Assembly: GCF_031456545.1 (NCBI RefSeq)
Contig: NZ_JAVDUV010000001.1
Coordinates: forward strand, 1,550,001 to 1,614,000
Length of the DNA stretch: 64,000 nucleotides
Direction of reading: 5' to 3'
From: Agromyces sp. 3263
GTDB lineage: Bacteria; Actinomycetota; Actinomycetes; Actinomycetales; Microbacteriaceae
Position 1 is the stretch's first letter; each line of letters begins with the position of its first letter. Positions 25,704 through 34,861 of the stretch are shown here, in pieces. A program made the position numbers and the translations under genes. The notes under the pieces were generated by a model, which saw nothing but the letters and a program-made list of their open reading frames with translations, was not told the origin of the DNA and searched no databases.

Positions 25704-26923
25704 CAGGCGTCGGGCTCCGTCACGCCGAGCACCGTGTGGGTGAGCTGCGAGAGCGGCTCGGCGAGGGCGTTGACCTGGTCGGACAGGGTCTTCTTGTCGG
25801 CGTCGGTGAGCTCGGCGTAGTCCACGAACCCGGCGTCGAGCGACCCGTACGCGGCGAGCGCCGCCTCGAGCGCGGCGAACTGCTCGTCGATGTCGGCGGC
25901 GAGCGCCTCACCGTCGTCGCCCTTCGACTCGGCGAGCGCGCGCACCGCGCCGAACGCGACGCCGGCGCCCTGCACGTTCGCGGCGAAGTCGGAGAGGTCG
26001 GTGCCCGACCACCAGTCCTCCTCGCCGGTGATCTTGCCCGCGGCGACCTCGTCGAGCAGCGCGATGGCGCCGTTCGAGATGGCGTCGAGCGAGACGTCGA
26101 AGTCCTCGGCGGTCACGAGGTCGTGCAGCTGGGTGACGTCGGCGACGAGCGCGTCGGCGAACTCCTGGCGCTGCTCCGGCGTGGACGGAGCCCAGTTCGC
26201 GAGCGCATCCTGGCCGTCGGAGTTGAGGTCGCCGGCGGCCGGCGGCCAGAGGTCCTTCTCGATGCGGTGGAAGCCGGTCCAGTCGAGGCCGTCGGCCACG
26301 GCGTCGACCTCGCGGAAGTCGATCTTCGGGTCGAGGTCGCCGAACGCCTCGGCCGTGGGCTCGATGCGCTCGTAGGGCACGCGGGTCGCGGCGAAGAGCG
26401 AGCGCGCCGTCTCGTCGTGGCCCGCGGCATACGCGGCGGCGAACGCCTGCACGGCGGGCAGCAGCTCGGCGGCCTGCGAGCGCACGTAGGCGAGGTACTC
26501 GGTGACGGCCTGGTCGGCGAGCGCCTGGTCATCGGCCGATACCGCGGACGCGTCGCCGGTGACGGTGAACTCGGCGAGCCCGACCGGCGCCCCGACCTGC
26601 TGGAACTTGCAGGCCGTGTAGTAGGTGCCGGGCGCGAGCTGGGCGACGAACTCGATCGCCTGGCCCGGGGTGACGTTCTCCTTCTCGCCGACGATGCGCA
26701 GCTGGTCGTCGGCGAGGATCTCGAACTCGTTCACGTCGCTGCCCGTGTTCTCGAGGCTGAACGTCACGGCACCGGCGGGCGCGGTGGCGGCGGCCACGGC
26801 GCATCCGTCATCGGTGATCGACACCGGGATCGACTGGGCGAGGTCGGACTTCGCGACGCAGCCCGTGAGGGCCAGCGCCAGTGCGGTCACGGCAGCGGAT
26901 GCCGCGAGGGCACGTCGGTTCAT
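25703..26923 (-). CDS. efeO: EfeO, iron-binding lipoprotein with cupredoxin and M75 domains
   Basis: 406 residues. The signal peptide ends in lipobox LALTGC with Cys22, so it is lipid-anchored. An N-terminal cupredoxin-like domain carries TACKF near residue 105, and the C-terminal M75 domain carries the HxxE metal motif in GFHRIEKDLW. It should bind iron outside the cell and pass it to EfeU. ATG 26923 is chosen as the first residue of a good lipoprotein signal. It starts 43 bases after efeU and overlaps efeB by one base. Confidence 0.94.
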   Translation of the reverse strand: MNRRALAASAAVTALALALTGCVAKSDLAQSIPVSITDDGCAVAAATAPAGAVTFSLENTGSDVNEFEILADDQLRIVGEKENVTPGQAIEFVAQLAPGTYYTACKFQQVGAPVGLAEFTVTGDASAVSADDQALADQAVTEYLAYVRSQAAELLPAVQAFAAAYAAGHDETARSLFAATRVPYERIEPTAEAFGDLDPKIDFREVDAVADGLDWTGFHRIEKDLWPPAAGDLNSDGQDALANWAPSTPEQRQEFADALVADVTQLHDLVTAEDFDVSLDAISNGAIALLDEVAAGKITGEEDWWSGTDLSDFAANVQGAGVAFGAVRALAESKGDDGEALAADIDEQFAALEAALAAYGSLDAGFVDYAELTDADKKTLSDQVNALAEPLSQLTHTVLGVTEPDA

Positions 26924-26966
26924 CGGGGATCCAATCGGCGGGGTCGAGGGGGTGAGGGGCAGAGGG

Positions 26967-27833
26967 TCAGTGCGCGGCGACCGGCGAGACAGGCGTCGCG
27001 GGCGCGGCAGCCGGTGTGGGCTTCGGCGCACTGCGACGGCGCAGCAGCCGCAGGTAGAGCGACATCGTGACGGCGACGTACGCGACCCAGCCGACGACCT
27101 GCGCCCACGTGGGCTCGGGCGTGAAGTTGAAGATGCCGCTGAGCACGGCGTGCAGCCAGCCGCCCGGGGGGATCACGGCGGTGAGGCTGTAGGCGGTCAC
27201 GCCGCCGCCCGGAATGACCGAGGCCTCCTGCAGGTCGCCGATCGCGTAGGACAGCACTCCGGCGGCGACGAGGATGAGGAACACGCCCGTCCAGGTGAAG
27301 AACTTCCCGAGGTTGATGCGCACGAGGCCCCTCGAGATGCCCCACGAGACGACGACGGCGGTGAGGATGCCGAGCACGGCGCCGATCGTGCCGAGCACGG
27401 GGTCGTTGCCGCCCGCGACGCTGGCCCAGACGAACAGCGCGGTCTCGACTCCCTCGCGGCCGACGCTCACGGCGCCGAGCACGACGATGGCGATCCAGGA
27501 CCCGGTGAGCGCGGTGTCGACCCGCCCGCGCAACTCGGAGGAGAGGGTGCGGCCGTGCGTGCCCATCCAGAAGATCATCCACGTGACCATGGCCACGGCG
27601 AGGAGCGAGAGCGTGCCGCCGAGGATCTCCTGCGCCTGGAACGTCATGGCGTACGGGCCCCACGTGAGTAGCGCGCCGACGCCGAGCGAGATCGCCACGG
27701 CGATGCCGATGCCGACCCAGAGCTTGCCGAGCAGGTCGCGCCGGCCCAGCTTGCCGAGGTAGGCGACCAGGATGCCCACGATGAGACCTGCTTCGAGGCC
27801 TTCACGGAGGCCGATCAGGTAGTTGGCGAGCAC
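26967..27833 (-). CDS. efeU: EfeU, iron permease (FTR1 family)
   Basis: 288 residues, seven TM helices. The two REGLEAGL and REGVETALF motifs (RExxE) near residues 10-17 and 147-155 are the iron-conducting signature of the FTR1/EfeU family. It imports iron oxidised by the EfeO/EfeB partners. First gene of the operon; an IdeR/DtxR-type box lies 30 bases upstream of its start, so it should be repressed when iron is plentiful. Confidence 0.95.
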   Translation of the reverse strand: MLANYLIGLREGLEAGLIVGILVAYLGKLGRRDLLGKLWVGIGIAVAISLGVGALLTWGPYAMTFQAQEILGGTLSLLAVAMVTWMIFWMGTHGRTLSSELRGRVDTALTGSWIAIVVLGAVSVGREGVETALFVWASVAGGNDPVLGTIGAVLGILTAVVVSWGISRGLVRINLGKFFTWTGVFLILVAAGVLSYAIGDLQEASVIPGGGVTAYSLTAVIPPGGWLHAVLSGIFNFTPEPTWAQVVGWVAYVAVTMSLYLRLLRRRSAPKPTPAAAPATPVSPVAAH

Positions 27834-27862
27834 GTGCGTCTCCCGGCTAGGAACGAGTGGAT

Positions 27863-27881
27863 TGAGCTAAGGCTAACCTAA
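27863..27881. promoter_or_regulatory. Iron box (DtxR/IdeR-type operator) before efeUOB
   Basis: TGAGCTAAGGCTAACCTAA, read on the complement as TTAGGTTAGCCTTAGCTCA, is close to the DtxR/IdeR consensus of two TTAGG half-sites around a central GC (TTAGGTTAGCCTAACCTAA); the TTAGGTTAGCCT half is exact. It lies 30-48 bases before the efeU start. It predicts Fe(II)-dependent repression of the operon. The divergent oligopeptidase gene is 115 bases away and need not be affected. Confidence 0.88.
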
Positions 27882-27995
27882 GCAACCATTCGCGGCGAAA
27901 CGGATGCTCATCTCCGACGCACGGCGTCACCCCGGCAGCGCCCGCCCTCGAGACGCCCTCGAACCTCGACGGCCCATGGGCGTAGCGTGGACGTC

Positions 27996-30158
27996 GTGCT
28001 GACCCCGCCGAAGACCGAGAAGCGTCCGATCCAGCGCGAGCACCACGGCGACGTGGTGATCGACGAGTACGAGTGGCTGCGGGCCAAGGACGATCCGGCG
28101 GTGCTCGCCCACCTCCACGAGGAGAACGCCTACACGAAGGCGAAGACCGAGCACCTCGCGATCCTGCAGGAGCTCATCTTCGAGGAGATCAAGGAACGCA
28201 CGAAGGAGACCGACCTCAGCGTGCCGAGCCGCGAGGGCGAGTGGTGGTACTACACGCGCACCGTCGAGGGGCAGCAGTACGGCATCCACTGCCGCGCGCC
28301 CATCTCGAGCCCCGACGACTGGGAGCCGCCGGTGCTGCCCGAGCTCACGGGCGATGAGCTGCCGGATGCCGCGGACGAGTCGATCCCGGGCGAGCAGGTG
28401 CTGCTCGACGACAACCTCGAGGCCGCCGGTCACGACTTCTACTCGCTCGGCAGCTTCGACGTGACCGCCGACGGCGCCACCATGCTCTACGCCATCGACG
28501 TGGAGGGCGATGAGCGCTACACGATCCGCCTCAAGGCGATCGACGGCACCGACCGGGTCTACGACGACGTCATCGAGGGAACCGCGGCCGGCGCCGTGTT
28601 CGACCCGTCGGGCCGCTACCTCTTCTACGCCACCGTCGACGAGTCGTGGCGCCCCGACACCATCTGGCGGCACGAGGTCGGCACCGCGGCATCCGACGAC
28701 GTCTCGGTCTTCCACGAGCCCGACGAGCGGTTCTGGCTCGGGGTGGGCCTCACCCGCAGCCGCAAGTACCTCATGATCGAGGCGGGCTCGAACGTCACCG
28801 GCGAGACGTGGCTGCTCGACACGGCCGAGCCCGCCGGCGACTTCAAGGTCGTCTGGCCGCGCAAGGACGGCGTGGAGTACGACGTCGAGCACGTCGTCGC
28901 CGGCGGCGTCGACCGGCTGCTCATCGTGCACAACGACGACGCCGTGAACTTCGAGCTCGTGAGCGTCGCGGCATCCGACCCGCAGGGGCCGCGACGGATG
29001 CTGCTGCCCCACGATCCCGCCGTGCGGCTCGAGGGCGTCGACGCCTTCCGCGACTTCGTCGCCGTCGAGTACCGGCGCGAGGGGCTGCCGCGCGTGGCGG
29101 TCGCGAAGGTGCCGCCGGCCGGACTTCCCGCGGATGCCACGCCCGACGACACCCTGCACGAACTGCCGTTCGACGAGGCGCTGTTCTCCGTGGGCGTCGG
29201 ATCGAATCCCGCGTGGGAGCAGCCGACCTTGCGCATCGGGTACTCCAGCTTCGTCACTCCGTCGACCGTGTACGACGTCGTGGTCGCGACTGGCGAGCGT
29301 CGGCTGCGCAAGCGCCAGCCGGTGCTCGGCGACTACGACGCGACGCGCTACGCGCAGCGACGCGAGTGGGCCGTCGGCGACGATGGGACGCGCATCCCGA
29401 TCTCGCTCGTGTACCGGCACGACCTCGTCGACCTCGGCACGCCGGCGCCCACGTTGCTCTACGGCTACGGGTCGTACGAGCACTCCGTCGACCCGGGGTT
29501 CGGCATCCCCCGGCTGTCGCTGCTCGACCGCGGCATGATCTTCGCGGTCGCGCACGTGCGCGGCGGCGGTGAGATGGGCCGGCTCTGGTACGAGCACGGC
29601 AAGAAGCTCGAGAAGCGCAACACGTTCACCGACTTCGTCGCCGCGGCGAGGCACCTCATCGACGAGGACATCACCGCACCCGACCGGCTCGTCGCCCAGG
29701 GCGGCAGCGCCGGCGGGCTGCTCATGGGCGCCGTGGCGAACATGGGGCCGCGGTACTTCTCGGGCATCCTCGCCGAGGTGCCGTTCGTCGACCCGCTGAC
29801 CTCGATCCTCGACCCGTCGCTGCCGCTCACGGTCATCGAGTGGGACGAGTGGGGCAACCCGCTCGACGATGCCGAGGTGTACCACTACATGAAGTCGTAC
29901 TCGCCGTACGAGAACGTGCACGTCAACCACTACCCGCCGATCCTCGCCGTGACGTCGCTCAACGACACGCGCGTGCTCTACGTCGAGCCGGCGAAGTGGG
30001 TGGCACGGCTGCGCGATGCCGGCGCCGACCCGCTGCTGAAGACGGAGATGGCGGCCGGGCACGGCGGCGTCTCGGGGCGCTACTCCGCGTGGCGGGAGCG
30101 GGCGTTCGCCTACGCGTGGGTGATCGACCGGGCGAAGGCGCACCCGTCGGGCGAGTAG
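27996..30158 (+). CDS. ptrB: Oligopeptidase B-like serine peptidase (S9A)
   Basis: 720 residues from this start. An N-terminal beta-propeller gates a C-terminal alpha/beta hydrolase whose nucleophile is in GGSAGG (Ser571 from GTG 27996); the acid is in the SLNDTRVLYVEPAKW region and the His in AGHGG near the end. It cuts peptides after basic residues in the cytosol. A TAGCGT box (27983-27988) lies seven bases before GTG 27996, so I prefer this leaderless start over GTG 27987, which overlaps the box. It stands alone, divergent from efeU. Confidence 0.9.
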   Translation: MLTPPKTEKRPIQREHHGDVVIDEYEWLRAKDDPAVLAHLHEENAYTKAKTEHLAILQELIFEEIKERTKETDLSVPSREGEWWYYTRTVEGQQYGIHCRAPISSPDDWEPPVLPELTGDELPDAADESIPGEQVLLDDNLEAAGHDFYSLGSFDVTADGATMLYAIDVEGDERYTIRLKAIDGTDRVYDDVIEGTAAGAVFDPSGRYLFYATVDESWRPDTIWRHEVGTAASDDVSVFHEPDERFWLGVGLTRSRKYLMIEAGSNVTGETWLLDTAEPAGDFKVVWPRKDGVEYDVEHVVAGGVDRLLIVHNDDAVNFELVSVAASDPQGPRRMLLPHDPAVRLEGVDAFRDFVAVEYRREGLPRVAVAKVPPAGLPADATPDDTLHELPFDEALFSVGVGSNPAWEQPTLRIGYSSFVTPSTVYDVVVATGERRLRKRQPVLGDYDATRYAQRREWAVGDDGTRIPISLVYRHDLVDLGTPAPTLLYGYGSYEHSVDPGFGIPRLSLLDRGMIFAVAHVRGGGEMGRLWYEHGKKLEKRNTFTDFVAAARHLIDEDITAPDRLVAQGGSAGGLLMGAVANMGPRYFSGILAEVPFVDPLTSILDPSLPLTVIEWDEWGNPLDDAEVYHYMKSYSPYENVHVNHYPPILAVTSLNDTRVLYVEPAKWVARLRDAGADPLLKTEMAAGHGGVSGRYSAWRERAFAYAWVIDRAKAHPSGE

Positions 30159-30263
30159 GGACGCCGCAGTGGCGGTCGGAGCCGGCGGTGCATGCGAACG
30201 CAGGGATTCCGCGCTGAGCGAGCATCGATTCCGCTTGTCGGCGGCCTCTGCCAGAGTGACGGA

Positions 30264-31583
30264 ATGTCGATCCTCTCCGAATTGAGTGAGCGCGTTCCCG
30301 GCCGGGCGCATGGCCCCGGCACCACCGAATACGACGCCGGTGCGGCGGTCTTCGCGGGCGTCGGCGAACCACAAGTCGTCGTGCGCCCGCGCACGGCCGA
30401 CGAGGTCGCCGCGGCCGTCGGCCTCGCCGCGGCATCCGGCCTGCCCATCGCCGTGCGCAGCGGCGGTCACGGCCTCCTGCCCGTCGACGACGGCCTCGTC
30501 ATCGACCTCGCCGAGCTCACGGCCGTCGAGCTGCGACCCGACGGCACGGTGAGCGTCGGCGCCGGAGCCCGCTGGGCCGACGTCGCCGCCGTCCTGTCGC
30601 CGCACGGGCTCGCGGTGAGCTCGGGCGACACTCGCGACGTCGGCGTCGGCGGGCTCGCCCTCGGCGGCGGCATCGGATGGTTCGTGCGCCAGCAGGGCCT
30701 CGCCGCCGACGCCCTGCGCGAGGTCGAGCTCGTCACCCCGACCGGCGACGTGCTCACCGTCGACGAGACGTCGCACCCCGACCTGTTCTGGGCGTTGCGC
30801 GGCGGCGGGGGCAACTTCGGCGTCGTCACCCGCTTCGTGTTCCAGCCGACCCCGGGCGACGGCCTCGTCGGCGGGCATGTGCACTTCGACACGTCCGACG
30901 TGCCCGCGGTGCTTCGTGCGTGGCGCGACGTGATGCGCGCCGGGCCCGACGAGCTCAACTCCACGCTCACCGTCATGCCCGAGTTCGCCCCCGGCATGCC
31001 GGCCGGCCCGCAGCTCGGCATCGCGCTGCAGGGCGACGAGTCGCGGCTCCGCGAGCTCCTCGAACCACTGCTGTCGCTGCCGTCGGTCACCGAGGTGTCA
31101 CTCGGACCGGTGGCCTACGGCGACCTGCTCGAAGACGCACCGCCCGGAAGGCCGCCGTTCGTGTTCGTCGGCGGTAACGGGTTCGTGCCCGACCTCTCCG
31201 ACGAGGCGCTCGACGCGATCGCCCGTGCGTACGACCGCGAGGTGCCCACCATGGTGCTGCTGCGCGCCCTCGGAGGCGCGTTCGGTCGGGTGGCCCCCGA
31301 TGCCACCGCGATCGCCCATCGCGACGCCGAGGCGCTCCTCATCGTGAACGGCGTGCTCCAGCCCGACGCCACGCCCGAGCAGGTGGCCGCCGCCAAGGCC
31401 GGCAGCGATGCCGCGCTCGCCTACACGAGCGGAACCTACGGGAACTTCTCCGCCGAATACGGCGACGCCGTGACCGCGTCGATGTATCCGCCGCACACGC
31501 TCGAACGCCTGCGTCGCATCAAAGCGGAGATCGATCCGGGCAACGTGTTCCGGCGCAACCACAACATCACGCCGGCTCGCTGA
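30264..31583 (+). CDS. FAD-linked oxidase of the BBE type
   Basis: 439 residues. The PP-loop for FAD binding (AVRSGGHGLLPVDDGLVIDL) and the GGIGWFVRQQGL segment are typical, and the C-terminal berberine-bridge-type motif is seen as YPPHTLERLRRIK...DPGNVFR. The first SGGHG His is the usual 8-alpha-histidyl attachment site for FAD; the second (cysteinyl) site is absent. It oxidises a small alcohol, sugar or alkaloid-like substrate, not known here. The ATG follows a CAGAGT box by six bases (leaderless). It is convergent with the GNAT gene and resembles the C-terminal half of the fusion protein at 58-60 kb. Confidence 0.85.
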   Translation: MSILSELSERVPGRAHGPGTTEYDAGAAVFAGVGEPQVVVRPRTADEVAAAVGLAAASGLPIAVRSGGHGLLPVDDGLVIDLAELTAVELRPDGTVSVGAGARWADVAAVLSPHGLAVSSGDTRDVGVGGLALGGGIGWFVRQQGLAADALREVELVTPTGDVLTVDETSHPDLFWALRGGGGNFGVVTRFVFQPTPGDGLVGGHVHFDTSDVPAVLRAWRDVMRAGPDELNSTLTVMPEFAPGMPAGPQLGIALQGDESRLRELLEPLLSLPSVTEVSLGPVAYGDLLEDAPPGRPPFVFVGGNGFVPDLSDEALDAIARAYDREVPTMVLLRALGGAFGRVAPDATAIAHRDAEALLIVNGVLQPDATPEQVAAAKAGSDAALAYTSGTYGNFSAEYGDAVTASMYPPHTLERLRRIKAEIDPGNVFRRNHNITPAR

Positions 31584-31593
31584 GGGAGGCGCG

Positions 31594-32091
31594 TCAGGCG
31601 AGCGTGAGCAGCATCGTGTCGGAGCCGCCGTTGCGTCCGACCGTGCGGAAACCCGCCCGTTCATAGAGATGGCGGGCGCGGTTGCCGTCCTCGACGCTCA
31701 ATGAGATCCCGCGCAGGGCCCGGCGCCGCGCCTCGCGGACCACGGCGTCGAGCACGGCGGCGCCCAAGCCGCGCCCGCGGTGGGGCGGGAACGTGGTGAT
31801 GCTCAGCTCGGGCACGTCGTCGGCGACGAATCCGTAGCCCGGGTCATCGGCGGTCAGGAAGACGACCCAGGCCACGGCGAGCACCGTCTCACGGTCGTCT
31901 TCGTCATCGTCATCAACGACCGCCGCCGTGCCGAAGTCCCGAGCGCCGTCGAACGAGGTGTAGTAGTGGGCCAGGTCGGGCATGCCGTCGACCTGCTCGG
32001 GCTCGAACCGCGGTCCGTCCCAGTTCATGTTCGCGAGCGTCGCGTCGCGCAGCAGCCCGCGGTCGTCGTCGGTGAGCGGTCGCAGCCTCAT
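31594..32091 (-). CDS. GNAT-family N-acetyltransferase
   Basis: 165 residues. The acetyl-CoA loop is HRGRGLGAAVLDAVV, followed by SLSVEDGNRARHLYERAGF, the standard GNAT motifs A and B. Target unknown. A run of Asp and Glu (DDDDEDD, residues 60-66) is inserted in the middle. Its ATG overlaps the stop of the upstream DUF1349-like gene by ATGA, so the two are translated together. Confidence 0.85.
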   Translation of the reverse strand: MRLRPLTDDDRGLLRDATLANMNWDGPRFEPEQVDGMPDLAHYYTSFDGARDFGTAAVVDDDDEDDRETVLAVAWVVFLTADDPGYGFVADDVPELSITTFPPHRGRGLGAAVLDAVVREARRRALRGISLSVEDGNRARHLYERAGFRTVGRNGGSDTMLLTLA

Positions 32092-32699
32092 CCGATCGGC
32101 GGGTCCTCGTGCAGGTCGGCATCGGGCGCGGTGAACGCCCACTCCGTGAACCGCACCTCGAGATCGGCGCGCATCGGGGCGCAGATCATGGGGCCGACGG
32201 ATGCCGCGCCGGCGGTGAACGGCGCGACGCGGAGGGTTCGCCAGCCACCCGCATCGCTCCGCGCGCGCAACGTGACGGCGTCGCCCGCCTCGCCACCACG
32301 GCTGGCCCGGATCGTGACGAGCCGCCCGGCCCACTCGGGCACGGGTGCGAGCGACCAGTCGGACACCCCGTTCGTCACGACGGCGCCGACATGCAGCACG
32401 CCGTCGGAGACCTCGAGGCCAGTCTTGATCCACCGCTCGGCGCCTGCCCAGAGCAGCAGGCCTGCCTGGTCGTAGAGCCCGGTGAGCGTGGACGTGTCGA
32501 AGGTGACCTCGACCGCGGCATCCGTCGGCCACTCGGCCACGAGTCCGTGGCCGTCGTCGTGCACGAAGCCGTAGTGGGTGGTGCGCCACCAGTCGCTGCC
32601 CTCGATGGCCGTGACGACGAGGTCGCCGCCCTCGCCCCGCGACGCCGCGGGCTCGCTCGTCCAGCTGCCCGATGCCCAGTCCACGCGCGTCCGCTCCAT
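32088..32699 (-). CDS. DUF1349-like concanavalin-fold protein
   Basis: 203 residues, no signal peptide. The order WWRTTHYGFVHDDG, DQAGLLLW, ERWIKTGLE and RVAPFTAG with repeated Trp/Phe strands matches the DUF1349 family of jelly-roll proteins of unknown role, possibly carbohydrate binding. A TAGCGT box (32707-32712) lies seven bases before the ATG, so it is probably leaderless. Coupled by ATGA to the downstream GNAT gene. No enzyme activity can be assigned. Confidence 0.72.
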   Translation of the reverse strand: MERTRVDWASGSWTSEPAASRGEGGDLVVTAIEGSDWWRTTHYGFVHDDGHGLVAEWPTDAAVEVTFDTSTLTGLYDQAGLLLWAGAERWIKTGLEVSDGVLHVGAVVTNGVSDWSLAPVPEWAGRLVTIRASRGGEAGDAVTLRARSDAGGWRTLRVAPFTAGAASVGPMICAPMRADLEVRFTEWAFTAPDADLHEDPPIG

Positions 32700-32749
32700 G
32701 CACTCCACGCTATCCGCCACCTCCGTCGGCGTCGGCCGGCGGAGTGCGT

Positions 32750-33091
32750 TCAGGCGGTGGCGTCCGCCAGCGCGTTCAGCCGCCGCTGCCGCATCGCGAG
32801 GAAGAGCGGGAAGGTGAACGCGAACGCCGTGAGTCCCGACGCCACGACGTAGAGCCATCCGAAGCGCATGCCGATGCGGCGCGCCTCGACGATGATGAAG
32901 ATGCTGCCCGCGATCGCCGCGACGAGCAGGTCGACGGTGATCGACGACACGGCCGGCCCGCTCGAGACGAGGTCGCCGATGAAGTCGTGCAGGCCGACGA
33001 TGGCGAGGGCGTTGAACCACCAGGTGCCGATCAGTCCCGCGATGGAGAGCAGCAGGTAGACGACGGCGAGCGGGCTCCAGTGGTTGGTCAT
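32750..33091 (-). CDS. Three-TM membrane protein, possibly DUF2834-like
   Basis: 113 residues with three hydrophobic segments and WW/N-rich first loop (GLIGTWWFNALA), ending in a basic tail. The pattern resembles DUF2834 proteins but I am not sure. A CACACT box sits six bases before the ATG (33098-33103 on the complement), indicating a leaderless mRNA. It has no clear partners; neighbours on both sides are unrelated. Confidence 0.55.
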   Translation of the reverse strand: MTNHWSPLAVVYLLLSIAGLIGTWWFNALAIVGLHDFIGDLVSSGPAVSSITVDLLVAAIAGSIFIIVEARRIGMRFGWLYVVASGLTAFAFTFPLFLAMRQRRLNALADATA

Positions 33092-33160
33092 GCTCCCAGT
33101 GTGGCGCGGCCGGCCTCGCCGGAGCAGCCGCTGCGCAGTCGCAGGCGGTGGATCCGCCGC

Positions 33161-33817
33161 TCAGCCCGACCAGGTGCCGAACGAGTCGTCGAGCTCGTCG
33201 AACGTCTCGCGCCGCTGCCGGGCGTCGGCGAGGTCCCGCTTCAGATCGAGCGTGAGGCCGCGCATGCGGTCGTCACGCTCTCGCTCGTAGGCCTCGTCGA
33301 TCTCGATCTCGGGCCACTCCTGGGCGAGCCGCGCCTCGATGACGCCCGCGATCTCCTCCCAGGCCTCCTGCCGCGCCCGTTCGGCGAACTCCGCGAGGTA
33401 GGCGTCGTCGTTGCGGAGCTCGGTCAGGCGCTCGGCCACCGCGGCGTTCACGCGCTGCCGCAGGCGGAGGTTCCAGGCATCCGCCCGGTGGTAGTCGTGC
33501 TGGTGCGCCGAGCGGCCCTCGCGCTGCGCGGCCGACTCGCGTTCTGCCGCCGACCATTCGGCCACCTCGTCGAGCTCCTGCACGAGCTCGTGAAGCACCT
33601 CGCGCGCCGCGGCCGAGGCCCGCACGGCGTCGAACGGCTCGTCGCCGCGGAGGGCCATCACGATGATGCGGTTCTTCAGCGCCATGCGGCCCGCGGCCTC
33701 CGAGACGAGCAGGCCCTCGGCGAAGGACTCCTCGAACGTGAGCGGCTCCACCTCGGGCAGGGCGGTGCGGTCGAACGGCGCGAACCGCTCCCGCTTCCGT
33801 CTCCGCCAGATGCGCAT
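33161..33817 (-). CDS. Charged helical protein of unknown function
   Basis: 218 residues, rich in Arg and Glu, predicted nearly all helical with long amphipathic stretches that could form a coiled coil (about 70-210). No TM, no signal, no known motif. GAGAGG lies upstream of the ATG. It is divergent from the GIY-YIG gene. I do not recognise the family. Confidence 0.55.
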   Translation of the reverse strand: MRIWRRRKRERFAPFDRTALPEVEPLTFEESFAEGLLVSEAAGRMALKNRIIVMALRGDEPFDAVRASAAAREVLHELVQELDEVAEWSAAERESAAQREGRSAHQHDYHRADAWNLRLRQRVNAAVAERLTELRNDDAYLAEFAERARQEAWEEIAGVIEARLAQEWPEIEIDEAYERERDDRMRGLTLDLKRDLADARQRRETFDELDDSFGTWSG

Positions 33818-33940
33818 GGTGATGCCGGCCTCTCACCCTCGAACGCCCGTGCCCGCCGCGGGTCCGGCGGTCGGAGAACGAGCCTATCGCGGTGGCGCGA
33901 ACGCCCGTCGGGTGTCGGGGGTGGCGCGTAGCCTGCCGGC

Positions 33941-34546
33941 ATGAGTGCAGCGGATGCCGCGAGCGGGCGCCACGACGACCCGGGCACCGGGTGCCGGCTC
34001 GCCGACGCCGCGGGTCGACCGTGCGGCCGCCCGGTCGACGCCGAGACGCCGCTCGGGCTCTGTCGCGAGCACCTGCTCGAGGCGTACGACTGGGTCAGCC
34101 GCGACGCCGGGGTGACCGACGTGCTGCCGTCGCCGTGCCGGGCCTGCGGGTCGAACGTCGGCGTCCGCTATCCGTCGGGGTGGGTCTGCGCCGAGTGCGA
34201 GTGGCGCGTGGGCGACGTGCCCGACGACGAGCTCGACCGGCCGCGCGTCGAGGTCGTCTACTACATCCGCTACCGCGACCAGATCAAGATCGGCACCTCC
34301 GTGAACCCGCGCATGCGGCTCGCGGTGCTGCCGCATGACGAGGTGCTCGCGTTCGAGCGCGGAGGGCGCCCGCTCGAGCAGCGGCGGCACGTGCAGTTCG
34401 CCGCGCACCGGTATCCGGGCACCGAGTGGTTCGCGGTGCACGACGCGCTGCTGGAGCACGTCGCCGAGCTGGCGGCCGGCATCGACGATCCGTGGGCGGA
34501 GTACGAGCGGTGGGTGCTGCGGCGCCTGGCGGTGGCGCGGCCCTAG
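33941..34546 (+). CDS. GIY-YIG-like (MUG113/T5orf172) protein with two zinc-binding Cys sets
   Basis: 201 residues. The C-terminal domain starts VVYYIRYRDQIKIGTSVNPR, the YYI...KIG pattern of the MUG113/T5orf172 branch of GIY-YIG nucleases. Two Cys sets precede it: Cys18, Cys28, Cys41 with His44, and Cys66/Cys69 with Cys83/Cys86 (CRACG, CAEC), both likely zinc sites. It may bind or cut nucleic acid; related proteins are often phage- or defence-linked, but no phage genes are near. A TAGCCT box lies six bases before the ATG. It ends facing the zinc-ribbon gene 86 bases away. Confidence 0.75.
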   Translation: MSAADAASGRHDDPGTGCRLADAAGRPCGRPVDAETPLGLCREHLLEAYDWVSRDAGVTDVLPSPCRACGSNVGVRYPSGWVCAECEWRVGDVPDDELDRPRVEVVYYIRYRDQIKIGTSVNPRMRLAVLPHDEVLAFERGGRPLEQRRHVQFAAHRYPGTEWFAVHDALLEHVAELAAGIDDPWAEYERWVLRRLAVARP

Positions 34547-34631
34547 CGGTGGCAATGGCCCGGGCCGGGAGCGCACGGACCTGGCCGCGAGCGGACGCCC
34601 GCCCGCGCTGCGAGCGGGGTGCCACCCCCGC

Positions 34632-34856
34632 CTAGGGGCAGCGCAGCTGCGTGCGCTCGAACGTGCGGTCGATGTGGTGCTCCGACATGGGTGCCCCGCA
34701 GAGCGGACAGGCGGCGGCGCGGTTCGGCGCGGGCTCCTCGTCGTAGGGCCCCAGCGGCGGCGGGCCGATCCAGGGGAGCAGCCGCGCGTTCAGGCGTTCG
34801 ATGAGGCCGGCGTAGCCGCGCCTGCCCGGTCGATCGGAACTGACGGGTCGTGTCAT
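34632..34856 (-). CDS. Small zinc-ribbon protein, 74 aa
   Basis: 74 residues. It begins with a basic stretch, then YAGLIERLNARLLPWIGPPP, an acidic patch, and CPLCGAPM with a His pair (EHH) and a final Cys (QLRCP), a likely one-zinc ribbon. It is divergent from the OhrR-like regulator; an operator-like repeat overlaps its TACACT box, which lies seven bases before ATG 34856. ATG 34862 is an alternative but sits only one base from the box. Function unknown; the arrangement suggests it is a target of the regulator. Confidence 0.65.
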   Translation of the reverse strand: MTRPVSSDRPGRRGYAGLIERLNARLLPWIGPPPLGPYDEEPAPNRAAACPLCGAPMSEHHIDRTFERTQLRCP

Positions 34857-34861
34857 AATCA

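Noticed and set aside
27927..30884. A 985-residue open frame on the minus strand across oligopeptidase B and the BBE oxidase
   Set aside because: It is an antisense shadow produced by high G+C third positions. It has no domain, is His/Arg/Val-rich, and crosses the ends of two well-supported genes.
34548..34626. Long-range inverted repeat (GGTGGCA/TGCCACC) between the GIY-YIG and zinc-ribbon genes
   Set aside because: The loop is about 65 bases and the arms are short, so a terminator call is not well supported.
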